Below are positions 35,766 to 45,745 of a stretch of DNA of 64,000 nucleotides, one piece after another. The first letter of the stretch is position 1; every line of letters begins with the position of its first letter. Both the position numbers and the translations under genes were made by a program. Source of the DNA: Owenia fusiformis (lineage: Eukaryota > Annelida > Polychaeta > Sabellida > Oweniidae); NCBI GenBank assembly GCA_903813345.2, contig CAIIXF020000001.1, positions 1,240,001 through 1,304,000 on the forward strand, written 5' to 3'. The notes beneath the pieces are model-generated. The model was not told the origin of the DNA. It searched no databases and saw nothing but the letters and a program-made list of their open reading frames with translations.

Positions 35766-36077
35766 TTGAGAATGAAATAAAATGTTTTTCCGAACCTTGC
35801 TGGAACAAAATAGCATATACAACATGTTTTAAGACCTCTCAACATTATTGTTATACAAAGTAATTTTTGGTTGATTTTTTCAAAAAATTAAAACAGAATC
35901 CCCCCCAAAATAGATTAAAATCAAGATAAACCTTTTATTTCATTAACAAGATAACTTTTTTTTAAAATCAACCAAAATTTCCTTTGTACAATTACAATAT
36001 TGATAGACCTAAACATGTTTTGTTTATGTCGTTTTGTTCCAATGAGGTTCGGAAAGATGTTTCATTTTACTCTGGAA
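35766..36077. mobile_element. 312-bp foldback element
   Basis: Arms of about 110 bp: ATGTTTTTCCGAACCTTGCTGGAACAAAA.. at the left against ..TTTTGTTCCAATGAGGTTCGG at the right, and inward TTTTTGGTTGATTTT against AAAATCAACCAAAAT. Imperfect pairing; no target duplication identified. Flanks are extremely AT-rich (35150-35760). Confidence 0.65.
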
Positions 36078-36813
36078 ACATGATACCAAGAACAAAACAT
36101 GTGCTTGATGTGTTTTCTGAAACAATATAGATAAAAGTATATATATATAACACCCAGGAATTCAATATTTCAACTTTATAGATCAAATGTAAATGTCACT
36201 TACAATTTTGTAACACCCTGTATCTCTGATTCTAATTTTTGGTAAAATATGATTTTTCAAAATGGCTAGCATGTTGCAATATTGTCAAAAGGTACTGATG
36301 CATACTCTAATGTATTCCCATATAATCTAAACGAATTAAAATTATTAAACTTCTTTTGAAAGTTGAAAACTGCCACTGTTTAATCAATTTCACTGAACCT
36401 ATAAGCCACAAATATTTCATAAAAATATAGTAATAAACACTGTGATTGGTTAGAATATGAAATAGTATGGCCATAGTAGTGATGAGTAAATTATATTTTA
36501 TTCACAAAAAAGCGAGGCAAGATGTTGTCCAACTATTTTTAGATCCTTTTGAAACTGCATCAATTTTATAGTTGAGTGGAAATCTATAAATTCATTATTT
36601 AGGTGATATTGTATAAAATCTTTTGCAATACGTTCAAAGATTAAGTACATGACCCAATGAATTGTGGATGGTTTAATCCACTCACGCATCATTTTTTATA
36701 GGTTGCATTCTTGCTGCTGCACTCATGCAAAGGTTCGGAAACAGCACAATAGTGTATTAAATCACACGTACACAATGCATTGAGACTTGGGCTTAAATCT
36801 TTTACTGTCACAT
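36078..36813. other. 3' flank of the second zinc-finger gene
   Basis: AT-rich. It holds a dispersed repeat piece at 36147-36255 (see 30326-30435) and, at 36770-36805, one arm of the hairpin family of 1980-2135. No exon is seen. Confidence 0.45.
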
Positions 36814-38301
36814 TCAAAGTTTCTCTTTATTATGCATCTTATAATGCACCGTAAGATGGGACTTTTGCCTAAATAATTTAGAACAAAAATCACATTTGAA
36901 GTTCTTTTCTCCAGTATGAATTCTATAATGTAAGTTAAGACCATTCTTGTGCCTAAATTGCTTGAAACAAATGTTACATTTGAAGTTCTTTTCTCCAGTA
37001 TGAATTCTTGAGTGTTTCATGAGATTAGACTGTAGTGCAAAGCTTTTAGAACAAATATCACATATAAAGTTCTTTTCTCCAGTATGAATTCTTAAATGAT
37101 TTGTAAGATATTCCTTTCTTGTGAATGATTTAGAACATACATCACATTTGAAGTTCTTTTCTCCAGTATGAATTTTGTAATGGCTGGTCAGATCATTCTT
37201 TCGCGCAAATGTTTTATTGCATACATCACATTTGAAGTTCTTTTCTCCTGTATGAATTACATAATGTAAGTTAAGAGAAGACGATTGTGCAAATGCTTTA
37301 GAACAAACATCACACTTGAAGTTCTTTTCTCCGGTATGAATTCGAAAGTGTTTAGTAAGATCAGCCTTATTTGAAAATGTTTTAAAACAAACATCGCATT
37401 TGAAGTTCTTTTCTCCAGTATGAATTTTATTGTGTAAGTTAAGAGAAGACTTGTGTGTAAATTTTTGATAACAAATCTCACATTTAAAGTTCTTTTCTCC
37501 GGTATGAGTTCTATAATGAAGATTGAGACAATACTTTCGTGCAAATGTTTTGTAGCAAACGTCACATTTGAAGTTCTTTTCTCCAGTATGAATTATATGA
37601 TGCGTGTTAAGATTTGACTTTTGCGCAAATGTTTTAGAACAAAAATCGCATTTGAAGTTTTTTTCTCCAGTATGAATTCTGTAATGTATGATAAGATTTG
37701 ACTTTTGTGTAAATGTTTTAGAACAAACATCGCATTTGAAGTTCTTTTCTCCAGTGTGAATTTTATAGTGTAAGTTAAGAGAGGACTTTTGTGTAAATAT
37801 GTGAAAACAAATCTCACATTTAAAGTTCTTTTCTTCAGTATGAGTTCTATAATGAACGTTAAGATTAGCCTTATCTGCAAATGTTTTGTAACAAACGTTA
37901 CATTTGAAGTTCTTTTCTAAAGTATGAATTCTATAATGTGAGTTAAGATTTGACTTTTGCGTAAATGTTTTAGAACATACATCACATTTGAAGTTATTTT
38001 CGTCAGTATGAATTTTATAATGCTCCACTAGTTTAGACTTACATTTGAACACTCTACAGCATATATCACAACTAAGTCCTGCTTCTCCTTTATCATGTTT
38101 ATAGCGTTTTGGTTTTTTCTGAAAACCACTTGTAATAATATCACCACTCGAATCATCATTTATCATCAAACAAGCAGAATTATTTATCATAGCTCTGTCG
38201 TTATTTATCGCACCATCAGCATTATTTATCACATCATCAGCGTCATTTGTCTTACAGCATGCACCATGGTCGATGGTGTTTTCCATAGCAACGGTAAACA
38301 A
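36814..38301 (-). CDS. C2H2 zinc-finger protein, 15 fingers
   Basis: An uninterrupted 495-residue frame. Residues 1-77 form an acidic, Asn-rich leader (MENTIDHGACC, DDVINNADGAINN, INDD, GDIITSGFQ) shared in outline with the two neighbouring genes and matching no effector domain I know. Residues 78-495 hold 15 consecutive C2H2 fingers of 28 residues, all with both Cys and both His. Linkers are TGEKNF, with variants TDENN, TLEKN and TEEKN between the first fingers. Recognition-helix regions vary (QKSNLNS, DKANLNV, RKNDLTS, LQSNLMK), consistent with sequence-specific DNA binding in the nucleus; the target is unknown. The start at 38301 gives the longest frame, but ATG at codon 6 aligns better with the paralogues. 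An acceptor-like site and a conserved block lie 10-190 nt upstream. An intact member of a tandem family with the genes at 23931 and 41562. Confidence 0.92.
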   Translation of the reverse strand: MFTVAMENTIDHGACCKTNDADDVINNADGAINNDRAMINNSACLMINDDSSGDIITSGFQKKPKRYKHDKGEAGLSCDICCRVFKCKSKLVEHYKIHTDENNFKCDVCSKTFTQKSNLNSHYRIHTLEKNFKCNVCYKTFADKANLNVHYRTHTEEKNFKCEICFHIFTQKSSLNLHYKIHTGEKNFKCDVCSKTFTQKSNLIIHYRIHTGEKNFKCDFCSKTFAQKSNLNTHHIIHTGEKNFKCDVCYKTFARKYCLNLHYRTHTGEKNFKCEICYQKFTHKSSLNLHNKIHTGEKNFKCDVCFKTFSNKADLTKHFRIHTGEKNFKCDVCSKAFAQSSSLNLHYVIHTGEKNFKCDVCNKTFARKNDLTSHYKIHTGEKNFKCDVCSKSFTRKEYLTNHLRIHTGEKNFICDICSKSFALQSNLMKHSRIHTGEKNFKCNICFKQFRHKNGLNLHYRIHTGEKNFKCDFCSKLFRQKSHLTVHYKMHNKEKL

Positions 38302-38490
38302 ATGCTGCGTTTCTTAAATAAGTACTCAGCTAGGTCTAAAGTCACTCGATTATACGGCTTAATGTCCGAGGCTTCATTTTCTTTGGTAAAACTACTATAT
38401 TCAATTGAATTTAAAATAGCATATTTAGTGTCATCATCAAATAATATTTTCCATTTATTGAATACTAGTAGTAACTACCTACTGGTTCTG
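38302..38490 (-). other. conserved upstream block of the zinc-finger genes, copy 2
   Basis: The minus strand reads WKILFDDDTKYAILNSIEY...TKENEASDIKPYNRV in one frame, similar at DNA and peptide level to copy 1 (25186-25352) and at DNA level to copy 3 (43600-43786). It is not in frame with the zinc-finger ORF. A pyrimidine/AG junction lies near 38486. Confidence 0.45.
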
Positions 38491-38604
38491 TAAGCTGTAA
38501 TTGTAAAGTTTTAGTGTGGCTTAGTAGAGTGGTTCGGTATTTCTAATCTAACAATAGTAAATCTTTTTGGTATACACGAAACTTTATCGATAAACTATGT
38601 ACTT

Positions 38605-38629
38605 AAGTGAACCATTGTCAGACCATAAC
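38605..38629. promoter_or_regulatory. shared upstream box, split by a foldback element
   Basis: GTGAACCATTGTCAGACC then ATAAC, the box also present at 25966-26005 and 45381-45416 and amplified at 45580-45745. Here a foldback element starts immediately after it, and the box's continuation (CATAACATCCTCATGACAGG) resumes at 39744. Function is inference. Confidence 0.4.
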
Positions 38630-39743
38630 CTATAGCGCCTAATAACTGCTTCATTATTAGTTTGTAATAAATTCCGTTATACGAATATTTATGTAACATT
38701 TACAAATAAAATGCCTAAGCTTCAAATACATATATGATGTATCAAATAGACTAATAAATCCCTAAATCGGGTGCATTTTATGCTTGTAAGGACTGGAAAT
38801 ATTTATAACTAACAATTTATTATTCGCCAAATTTAAATTTCAAATAAGTTGCCTGTTATTTTATCGCAAAATGTATTTTTACGAATAATAATTTTGCAAA
38901 TTACCCATGAATTATTGCAGAAAGCAAAGAAATATTCGTATATTAACGAATAATAAAATTGAACTTTACGAATATAAATGTGTGTTTACGAATACAAATG
39001 TGAGTTAACGAAAATAAACTGCAAGTCTCGAGGCATAGGTCACGTGACACGAGAATTTTAGGTGTGTGAGGGGAGGGGGTCATGTCTTTGACCATGTCTT
39101 GACCATGTCTCATTGAGAATAATCACGTGATCTCAATGAACCAATGAAAAAGGAATATATAAATGCAATTTACGAATACACATGACAATATTTACGAACA
39201 GTAAATGTGCACTTTTACGGAAACATATTACCTTGTTACGAAAATAAATTCGACAATTAAAAAATGAAATGCCAAGGCAAGTACTTATTCATTGATAAAT
39301 TTGACATTCAGTTAATATATTTGCAGAAAAACGACAAAGGTCCAAAATGAACTTAAATTCATTTGAATACGGATATACAATGTGTCACTTAAAAATTATT
39401 TTGAGGACTTTTTAATGTATTTCAGTATAAAACACGTACGTATACGTTTTAACGAAACAAATTAGATTAACGAACAAAAAATACACATGAAACAATGAAT
39501 AAAAATACTGAAGTTACGAACATAAATGTGCTTTTAACAAATTCAAAAGTTCAATATACGAATACATATTGTAAAATACGAATAATGAAGAAGAAAACAT
39601 TCCATAGTTTTTAGGGATTTATTTGTCTATTTGATACATCATATATGTATTTGTAACTTATGCATTTTATTTGTAAATGTTACATAAATATTCGTATAAC
39701 GGAATTTATTACAAACGAATAATTAAGCAGTTATGGCGCTATA
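38630..39743. mobile_element. 1.1-kb foldback element with 6-bp target duplication
   Basis: Arms of about 135 bp (38631-38767 and 39610-39743) are highly similar inverted repeats: TATAGCGCC at the tip, then AATTCCGTTATACGAATATT and ACATCATATATGTATTTG-type words. CATAAC flanks both ends (38624-38629, 39744-39749). The interior is rich in TTACGAATA/AACGAATAA words. No open frame of note. Superfamily unassigned. Confidence 0.8.
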
Positions 39744-40048
39744 CATAACATCCTCATGACAGGTTCAATGTTGCAGCCGTTTATTAAAATTGAAATGCCC
39801 TTAAATGCAGGGTACGTACCAAATCAAGAGTGACAGTTGAACATGCGGGGTACCATATGGTGTGTATCACGTTACAGTTGATCATGAACGTGCGGGGTAA
39901 GGTACAACACAAGCAAACTGGTGTTTTCCTCGTTTCAGTAAAATCTAGTCTAATTTCTAGATATTTTTTTACATAAATGTCTGTAACAACATCCTAGACA
40001 GTGAACTTTACATTGAATTCAGCTCATTGAATTTCGCCTTATTTATCA

Positions 40049-40435
40049 GTGTATTTCTGCGGCGGTTTTTTACAGGCCGCATGGTCACCGTAGAAATTAT
40101 AACTCAGAGTTATAATATTTGTTCATTTTTGAGGTCCCCGTAGAAATCAACTGGCTCAACAAGATTGAATCATTATTTGTCAATGTTTCACGATCACTTT
40201 TCATTTGATATTACATCCTAGCACTATGAATAACATTTATTAATTGTCCTGATGTAAATAAAAATTTTAAAAAAGTATTATTTATCAACAGAAATTTAAA
40301 ATTCACCGTGCGGCTGCCGTGGGAAATGTGACTGCAAAAGTATGAGAGCGCAGAAATTCTACGGCGAGCGTAGAAAAGCTACTGGCCGCAGAAATTATAG
40401 ACCGCACGGCGGCCTTGGGAAATGTGACTGGGGTG
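40049..40435. mobile_element. 5'-shortened copy of the 29684 MITE
   Basis: From GTATTTCTGCGGCG to AAATGTGACTGGGGTG it follows 29740-30173 with few differences, minus an internal piece and the left end. It is followed by TTA and by the same CAGGC...ACTTCAGATAAGTAACAAAGT flank as the first copy, which suggests that MITE and flank were copied together. Confidence 0.7.
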
Positions 40436-41561
40436 TTAGAAATCGGCCGATTCCTACTGACCATATCCATACTCTACTTCACACGTTATTTGGAGAGAAA
40501 AATTCAGGCTTCTAGATCAGGGTTTTTACCATAATATACAAAATAAACTTACTTCAGATAAGTAACAAAGTCAATAAACATTAGAATTAACATTCTCCAG
40601 CAGAAGGACCATTTCTACATCTTAAATTCAAGAAATTGTAAATTCATATTTCCTCTTCATTATGTACAATAATTATAATATTGTGAATATTAATTAAATA
40701 GTTCGGATGTAAAAAGCATATTCATCGATATACATTAGAGGTGTGCACCGATGGCACATTACTTAATCGATCAACGAAACATATTAATACATGTAGCCAA
40801 TGTACATTGCAATGCTCTACTTTACACGCTATTGGTAGAGTAAAATCCAGGCTACTAAATTAGGGCATTTTATTTTTATTTACCTTAATATACAAAATAC
40901 TCTTACTTCAGATAAGTAACAAAGTAAAAAGGAAATAGAAAAATGAATATGTTAATACATAAAAATCCTTAAAATAAACTATACACTTTGGGTATTTTTA
41001 GAAAATAAACATGACAAGGAATGATATGAGCCCAGGATATTCTAAAATTAAAACAATTTTTGTTAACAGTTTTTGCAAGGATCTTGCTACATGTAGATCT
41101 GATTCTGCCTTTAATTCATAAATTAAATAAGACCGGGAGCATATCAGACAAGCAGTGTTGTATATAAATGTGCAAACTACAATATGTCTAAATTCATAAA
41201 CAGGACAAGACTACAATATTGTTCCAACAGAGCAAAGTCGATTGTGTCTTGTCAAGCAACACGTACGAGTGTTGTCAAAGAAGACATGAGTATATAAGAA
41301 CACGTACGAGTGTTGTCAAAGAAGACATGAGTATATAAGACATCAATTTGAAAACAAAATGGCAACTATATTGCGAAAACTGTCAAAAGATAAATTATAT
41401 CGTACTTCAATTCTCTGATTGGCTTACATTCAATTCATCTCGCAAGGGCGAGGGTGAATTACAATGACAGTGTGCAACTGTGTTTGTAATATAAGTTAAG
41501 ACTTTTGAGTAAATGTTTTTTAACAAACATCACAATTTGAAGTTCTTTTCTCTTGTATGAG
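40436..41561. other. 3' flank of the third zinc-finger gene
   Basis: Contains two pieces of the dispersed repeat seen at 30180-30265 (40478-40590, 40830-40945) and a 41-bp perfect tandem duplication at 41259-41340 (ACACGTACGAGTGTTGTCAA start). From 41480 to 41561, decayed zinc-finger sequence continues past the stop codon. No other exon is seen. Confidence 0.55.
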
Positions 41562-43514
41562 TTAGATAATGTACGGTAAGATAAGACTTCTGTGCAAATG
41601 TTTTAGAACAAACATCACATTTGGCATTTTTTCTCCTGTATGAATTTTTTTATGTTCGGATAAATAAGACTTCTGTGCAAATTTTTGGGAACAAACATCA
41701 CATTTGTAGTTCTTTTCTCTTGTATGAATTTTGTTATGTTTGGTAAGATAAGACTTCTGTGCAAATGATTTAGAACAAATATCACATTTGAAGTTCTTTT
41801 CTCCTGTATGAATTTTGTAATGTACCGTAAGTTCAGTCTTTCGTGCAAACGTTTTCGAACAAACATCACATTTGAAGTTCTTTTCTCCAGTGTGAATTAG
41901 ATAATGTGAGGAAAGGTAAGACCTTTGTGCGAATAATTTAGAACAAACATCACACTTGAAGTTCTTTTGTCCAGTATGATTTAGATGATGTACGGTAAGA
42001 TAAGACTTTTGGGCAAATGTTTTTGAACAAACATCACATTTGAAGTCCTTTTCCCCAGTGTGAGTTTTGTAATGTATTTCAAGTTGAGATTTTCGTGCAA
42101 AAGTTTTAGAACAAATATCACATTCGAAGTCCTTTTCCCCAGTGTGAGTTTTGTAATGTATTTTAAGTTGAGATTTTTGTGCAAAAGTTTTAAAACAAAT
42201 ATCACATTTGAAGTTCTTTTCTCCAGTATGAGTTTTGCAATGTACCTTAAGATAAGACTTTCGTGAAAATGGTTTTGAACAGACATCACATTTGAAATTC
42301 TTTTCTCCAGTATGAGCTTTGTAATGTTCATTAAGACCAAACTTTCGTGCAAATGTTTTAGAACAAACATCACATTTGAAGTTCTTTTCTCCAGTATGGA
42401 TTTTGTAATGTACGTTAAGATAAGACTTTCGTGCAAATGTTTTAGAACAAACATCACATTTGAAGTTCTTTTCTCCAGTATGAATAAGATGATGTGCGGT
42501 AAGATAAGGCTTTTGTGCAAATGTTCTCGAACAGACGTCACATTGGAAGTTCTTTTCTCCGGTATGAGTCTTGTAATGTGCGTTTAGATGAGATCTTTTT
42601 ACATATGTTTTAGAACAAACATCACATTTGAAGTTCTTTTCTCCAGTATGAGTTTTGTAATGACAGTTAAGATCAGACTTTCTTGTAAACATTTTAAAAC
42701 AAACATTACATTTGAAATTCTTTTCTCCAGTATGAATTTTGTTATGTGCTTTAAGATCAAACTTTCTTGCGAATGCTTTAGAACAAACATCACATTTGAA
42801 ATAATCTTCTCCCGTATGACCTTTATAATGGAGGGTCAGTTGAAACTTTAGTCCAAACGTTTTAAAACAAACATCACATTTATAGTTCTTTTCTCCAGTA
42901 TGAGTTTTGTAATGTATCTTAAGTATATCCTTTCGTGCAAATGTTTTAGAACAAACATCACATTTAAAGTTCCTTTCTCCAGTATGAATTCGATAATGTA
43001 CGTTAAGATGAGACTTTTGTTGAAATGCTTTATAACAAACATCACATTTGAAGTTCTTCTCTCCAGTATGAATAAGATAATGTAAGTTAAGAGAAGCCTT
43101 TTGTACAAATTTTTTATTACAAACATAACATTTGAAGTTCTTTTCTCCGGTATGTATTTTATAATGTTTTACTAGGATACACTTCCATTTGAACGCCCTA
43201 TGGCATATATCACATATGTGTTTTCCTTTTTGGCCACTCGCCGTCAGTCTCTGAAAATCACTTGTAACATGGTTTTCACCAAAAGTTTCACTATTCACCA
43301 AACAGGTAGAACTTTTTTTCATAATTTTGTCATTATTTATCACACCATCAGCATTATTTATCACACAATCAGCATTGTTTATCACACAATCAGCATTATT
43401 TATCACACCATCAACATTAACTATAACACCATCCGCGTTATTGGCCATGCCACATGTGGCATAGCCTGTAATGTTTTCCATACTTTTGTCAAGTTTTAAT
43501 CGAGTATTAAACAT
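41562..43514 (-). CDS. C2H2 zinc-finger protein, 19 fingers
   Basis: A 650-residue frame. Residues 1-100: leader with MENITGYATC and five tandem heptapeptides (NNADGVI/VNVDGVI/NNADCVI x2/NNADGVI, residues 25-61), then SDFQRL and GQKGKH. Residues 101-631: 19 consecutive C2H2 fingers of 28 residues with intact ligands and mostly TGEKNF linkers. Many helices are near-identical (ARKSYL, AQKSYL, ARKSQL), so fingers were added by local duplication. After finger 19 the frame slips at an A-run (near 41630), giving about 19 unrelated C-terminal residues. In the other frame a 20th finger is readable, followed by a further disturbed one. Likely nuclear DNA-binding protein; target unknown. The slip could be real or a homopolymer sequencing error. 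The start codon at 43514 or the ATG at codon 12 (MENI, conserved) are both possible. Confidence 0.9.
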   Translation of the reverse strand: MFNTRLKLDKSMENITGYATCGMANNADGVIVNVDGVINNADCVINNADCVINNADGVINNDKIMKKSSTCLVNSETFGENHVTSDFQRLTASGQKGKHICDICHRAFKWKCILVKHYKIHTGEKNFKCYVCNKKFVQKASLNLHYLIHTGEKNFKCDVCYKAFQQKSHLNVHYRIHTGERNFKCDVCSKTFARKDILKIHYKTHTGEKNYKCDVCFKTFGLKFQLTLHYKGHTGEDYFKCDVCSKAFARKFDLKAHNKIHTGEKNFKCNVCFKMFTRKSDLNCHYKTHTGEKNFKCDVCSKTYVKRSHLNAHYKTHTGEKNFQCDVCSRTFAQKPYLTAHHLIHTGEKNFKCDVCSKTFARKSYLNVHYKIHTGEKNFKCDVCSKTFARKFGLNEHYKAHTGEKNFKCDVCSKPFSRKSYLKVHCKTHTGEKNFKCDICFKTFAQKSQLKIHYKTHTGEKDFECDICSKTFARKSQLEIHYKTHTGEKDFKCDVCSKTFAQKSYLTVHHLNHTGQKNFKCDVCSKLFAQRSYLSSHYLIHTGEKNFKCDVCSKTFARKTELTVHYKIHTGEKNFKCDICSKSFAQKSYLTKHNKIHTREKNYKCDVCSQKFAQKSYLSEHKKIHTGEKMPNVMFVLKHLHRSLILPYII

Positions 43515-43599
43515 TTATTCGATGGCGAACTTCGTAACATCTCAGATAAGCCCATATATGATGTATTTTTGTATTTTGAATTCTAATTACACATTAATA

Positions 43600-43786
43600 T
43601 TTTTAATGGCACTCCAGCATATGGTTTGATGTTCAAAGCATTAAGTCCTGTTGAAAGACTTTTAATTAAAATATCATTTTTAATGTCTAATGTTGTGTTG
43701 TCTAAATAATGTTTCTAGTATTTTCCAGGACTCGTTGAATGACTTTAATATCCTTTCCTCCTGGTCCTGTGAAATGCAAATGTAGG
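43600..43786 (-). other. conserved upstream block of the zinc-finger genes, copy 3
   Basis: The minus strand begins after a strong acceptor (TGCATTTCACAG, 43787-43776 region) with CCAGGAGGAAAGG, then AACGAGTCCTGGAAAATAC, AACATTATTTAGACAA and AACATCAAACCATATG, aligning to copies 1 and 2. Stops interrupt any frame. It is likely the start of the exon that carries the zinc-finger frame. Confidence 0.5.
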
Positions 43787-43821
43787 TATGTTAGGTTCTA
43801 GTGTAGCTTACATTAGTATTA

Positions 43822-45308
43822 CACACTACCCTACCTCGATAGCGCATGCGCGAATTTTTTGGCTTTCAATCAGGTCGCTTTTGAGTATATCGACTGCTTA
43901 GTGAAAAGGTTAATACGTTTGGTGCTCGGAGTGAGTCAATATTGCTATTTGCTGAACTTCAGTGGTGCAATAGTGAAGTCCATGTTCCAAGTTATATGAT
44001 AGTTGAAGAAAGAATGTAAATAATATCGTTTTAAATTTTAAAATATTTGATATGTCATAGTACACGGTACACAGCTGCAAAAGTTGATCAATGCAGGGTA
44101 CAAGGAATGTAAATTGTTCAATAGTACAGGGAGCGAGACAGTAAGCTGATTATACAGACATAGTATGTCCCGGTCTCATGTATATTTACGTTGCAAACAG
44201 TGAAAATAATGCTAAAAAGGCCGCCTGTTGATGCTTTGAGGTGTCATCAATTGTTATTTAATCCAAATAAAGTAAACATTATTTAGTAGATTTAGACACG
44301 GGCTTTCAGGTCGTATATGCATTTTAGTCATTAAATTAACAAGAACGCTAGATTATACGTGTTACTAGGGTATCAAATTGAAATAAAATAACGAAATTAA
44401 ATATAAACACGTAAGTGATAAATGACCATCGGCTATCAGGATTAATGACTATCCGCTATTCAGAATAATTAAAATTGCGTGAACTACATGTAAAGAATCT
44501 TTCTATATAACCCCTTGAATGGTCTCATTCACTAACGTCCTCAAAAACCGATCATCTAAAATAGTTTGTTCAAAATACCATCATGCCACGACATTTTGTT
44601 CTTCACGATTTGCTGTAGAGGTGATATGACGTCGTATTTCTCTATTATTGTAAAAAAAACGAATACCAGATCGATGTAGTCTTATATGACGTGTTGAATG
44701 TCAGATGTTTTTGGATGGTATCTGCTCCAGTGATTTTGCATTTAATCATGAAACGCTCATCACAAGACACCTCGAAACAAACATTATCCTCCCTGTGACA
44801 AGAGGAAAAATGTTTCACAATATGTTATGCCTTACGGCAAAGTAAAGATACATTTCTGGGACGACTTTTTGCATCTTAAGATTTTAGAAAAACAATTAAT
44901 TCACAAAAGTACAGTTGAATAACATACTGGAAAACGTATCCACATATAACACGATGACACGCAGTTTAAATAACAGTTTACTGGGGTTTTGTTACATATC
45001 AATGTAACATTTTCGAAGGGAAACTTACATGCTCCCTGTACGTTGACAGATTTACTGAAATGTATCGTGTATTGCATTGAGTTTTGCTTCACTGCGCCGA
45101 CTATTATCTATCTTTGCCTATAGTGGTTTTTTGCCAACAATATTCTACAAACTGCTTGATGAATCAATTCTATGTCTGGTAGAACAGTAGAAATAAATGT
45201 AAAATGTATTTTACGTTCAGAAATATGGAATTAAACCCACGTCCTCCATTTGCAACTTAGCTGTACCCTGTTTCCCTTTTAAACGTGGTCACGTGGTAGG
45301 GTAGTGTG
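43822..45308. mobile_element. 1,487-bp TIR element, CAC ends, 5-bp target duplication
   Basis: The ends CACACTACCCTACC (43822-43835) and GGTAGGGTAGTGTG (45295-45308) are exact inverted repeats, flanked by TATTA on each side (43817-43821, 45309-45313). No transposase frame is seen, so it is non-autonomous. CAC ends with a 5-bp duplication recall Transib/ProtoRAG; a TA duplication (Tc1/mariner) is also compatible, because TATTA ends and begins with TA. It sits between the upstream block of the 41562-43514 gene and that gene's upstream box. Confidence 0.75.
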
Positions 45309-45380
45309 TATTAGTTCTATTTGGAATACAACTAAGCCAATATTTAGCCTATTATTGAAGGGATAATACGTGTACGTATG

Positions 45381-45416
45381 ATTAAGTGAACCATTGCCAG
45401 ACCATAATACCCCGGC
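45381..45416. promoter_or_regulatory. shared upstream box, third copy
   Basis: ATTAAGTGAACCATTGCCAG then ACCATAATACCCCGG matches the box upstream of the other two genes. Without the 1.49-kb element at 43822-45308 it would lie about 375 bp upstream of the zinc-finger frame. The regulatory role is inference. Confidence 0.4.
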
Positions 45417-45579
45417 GTAAAAGGGTAGGAGGTCCTATCAAATTATGGTCCTACTCTCCATTGATTTATGTGGTGACCCAATTACAACTGTTTTCCTTAT
45501 TATTTATACACAATCAGGTCCAGTAAGGGCCGTTTAGAAAGGGGACCATTATCCCCAGGGGACCATGATTTCTTTCATA

Positions 45580-45745
45580 CCGGACAGGTTCGTGTATTAA
45601 GTGAACCATTGTCAGACCATGATACCCCGGACAGGTTCGTGTATTAGGTGAACCATTGTCAGACCATAGTACCCCGGACAGGTTCGTGTATTAAGTGAAC
45701 CATTGTCAGACCATAGTACCCCGGACAGGTTCGTGTATTACGAGT
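45580..45745 (+). repeat. 47-bp minisatellite built on the upstream box
   Basis: GGACAGGTTCGTGTATTA recurs at 45582, 45629, 45676 and 45723; each unit contains GAACCATTGTCAGACCAT and TACCCCGG. The period is exactly 47 bp with one or two differences between units. Confidence 0.9.

Noticed and set aside
36814-38301. KRAB, ZAD, BTB or SCAN effector domain in the zinc-finger leaders
   Set aside because: None of the expected motifs is present; the leaders are Asn/Asp-rich and unlike these domains.
38095-38493. 132-codon plus-strand gene
   Set aside because: Antisense to the N-terminus and upstream block of the 36814-38301 gene.
41562-43514. Plus-strand frames of 60-99 codons (MSFVMYFKLRFSCK type) over the zinc-finger genes
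   Set aside because: Antisense shadows of the 84-bp finger period.
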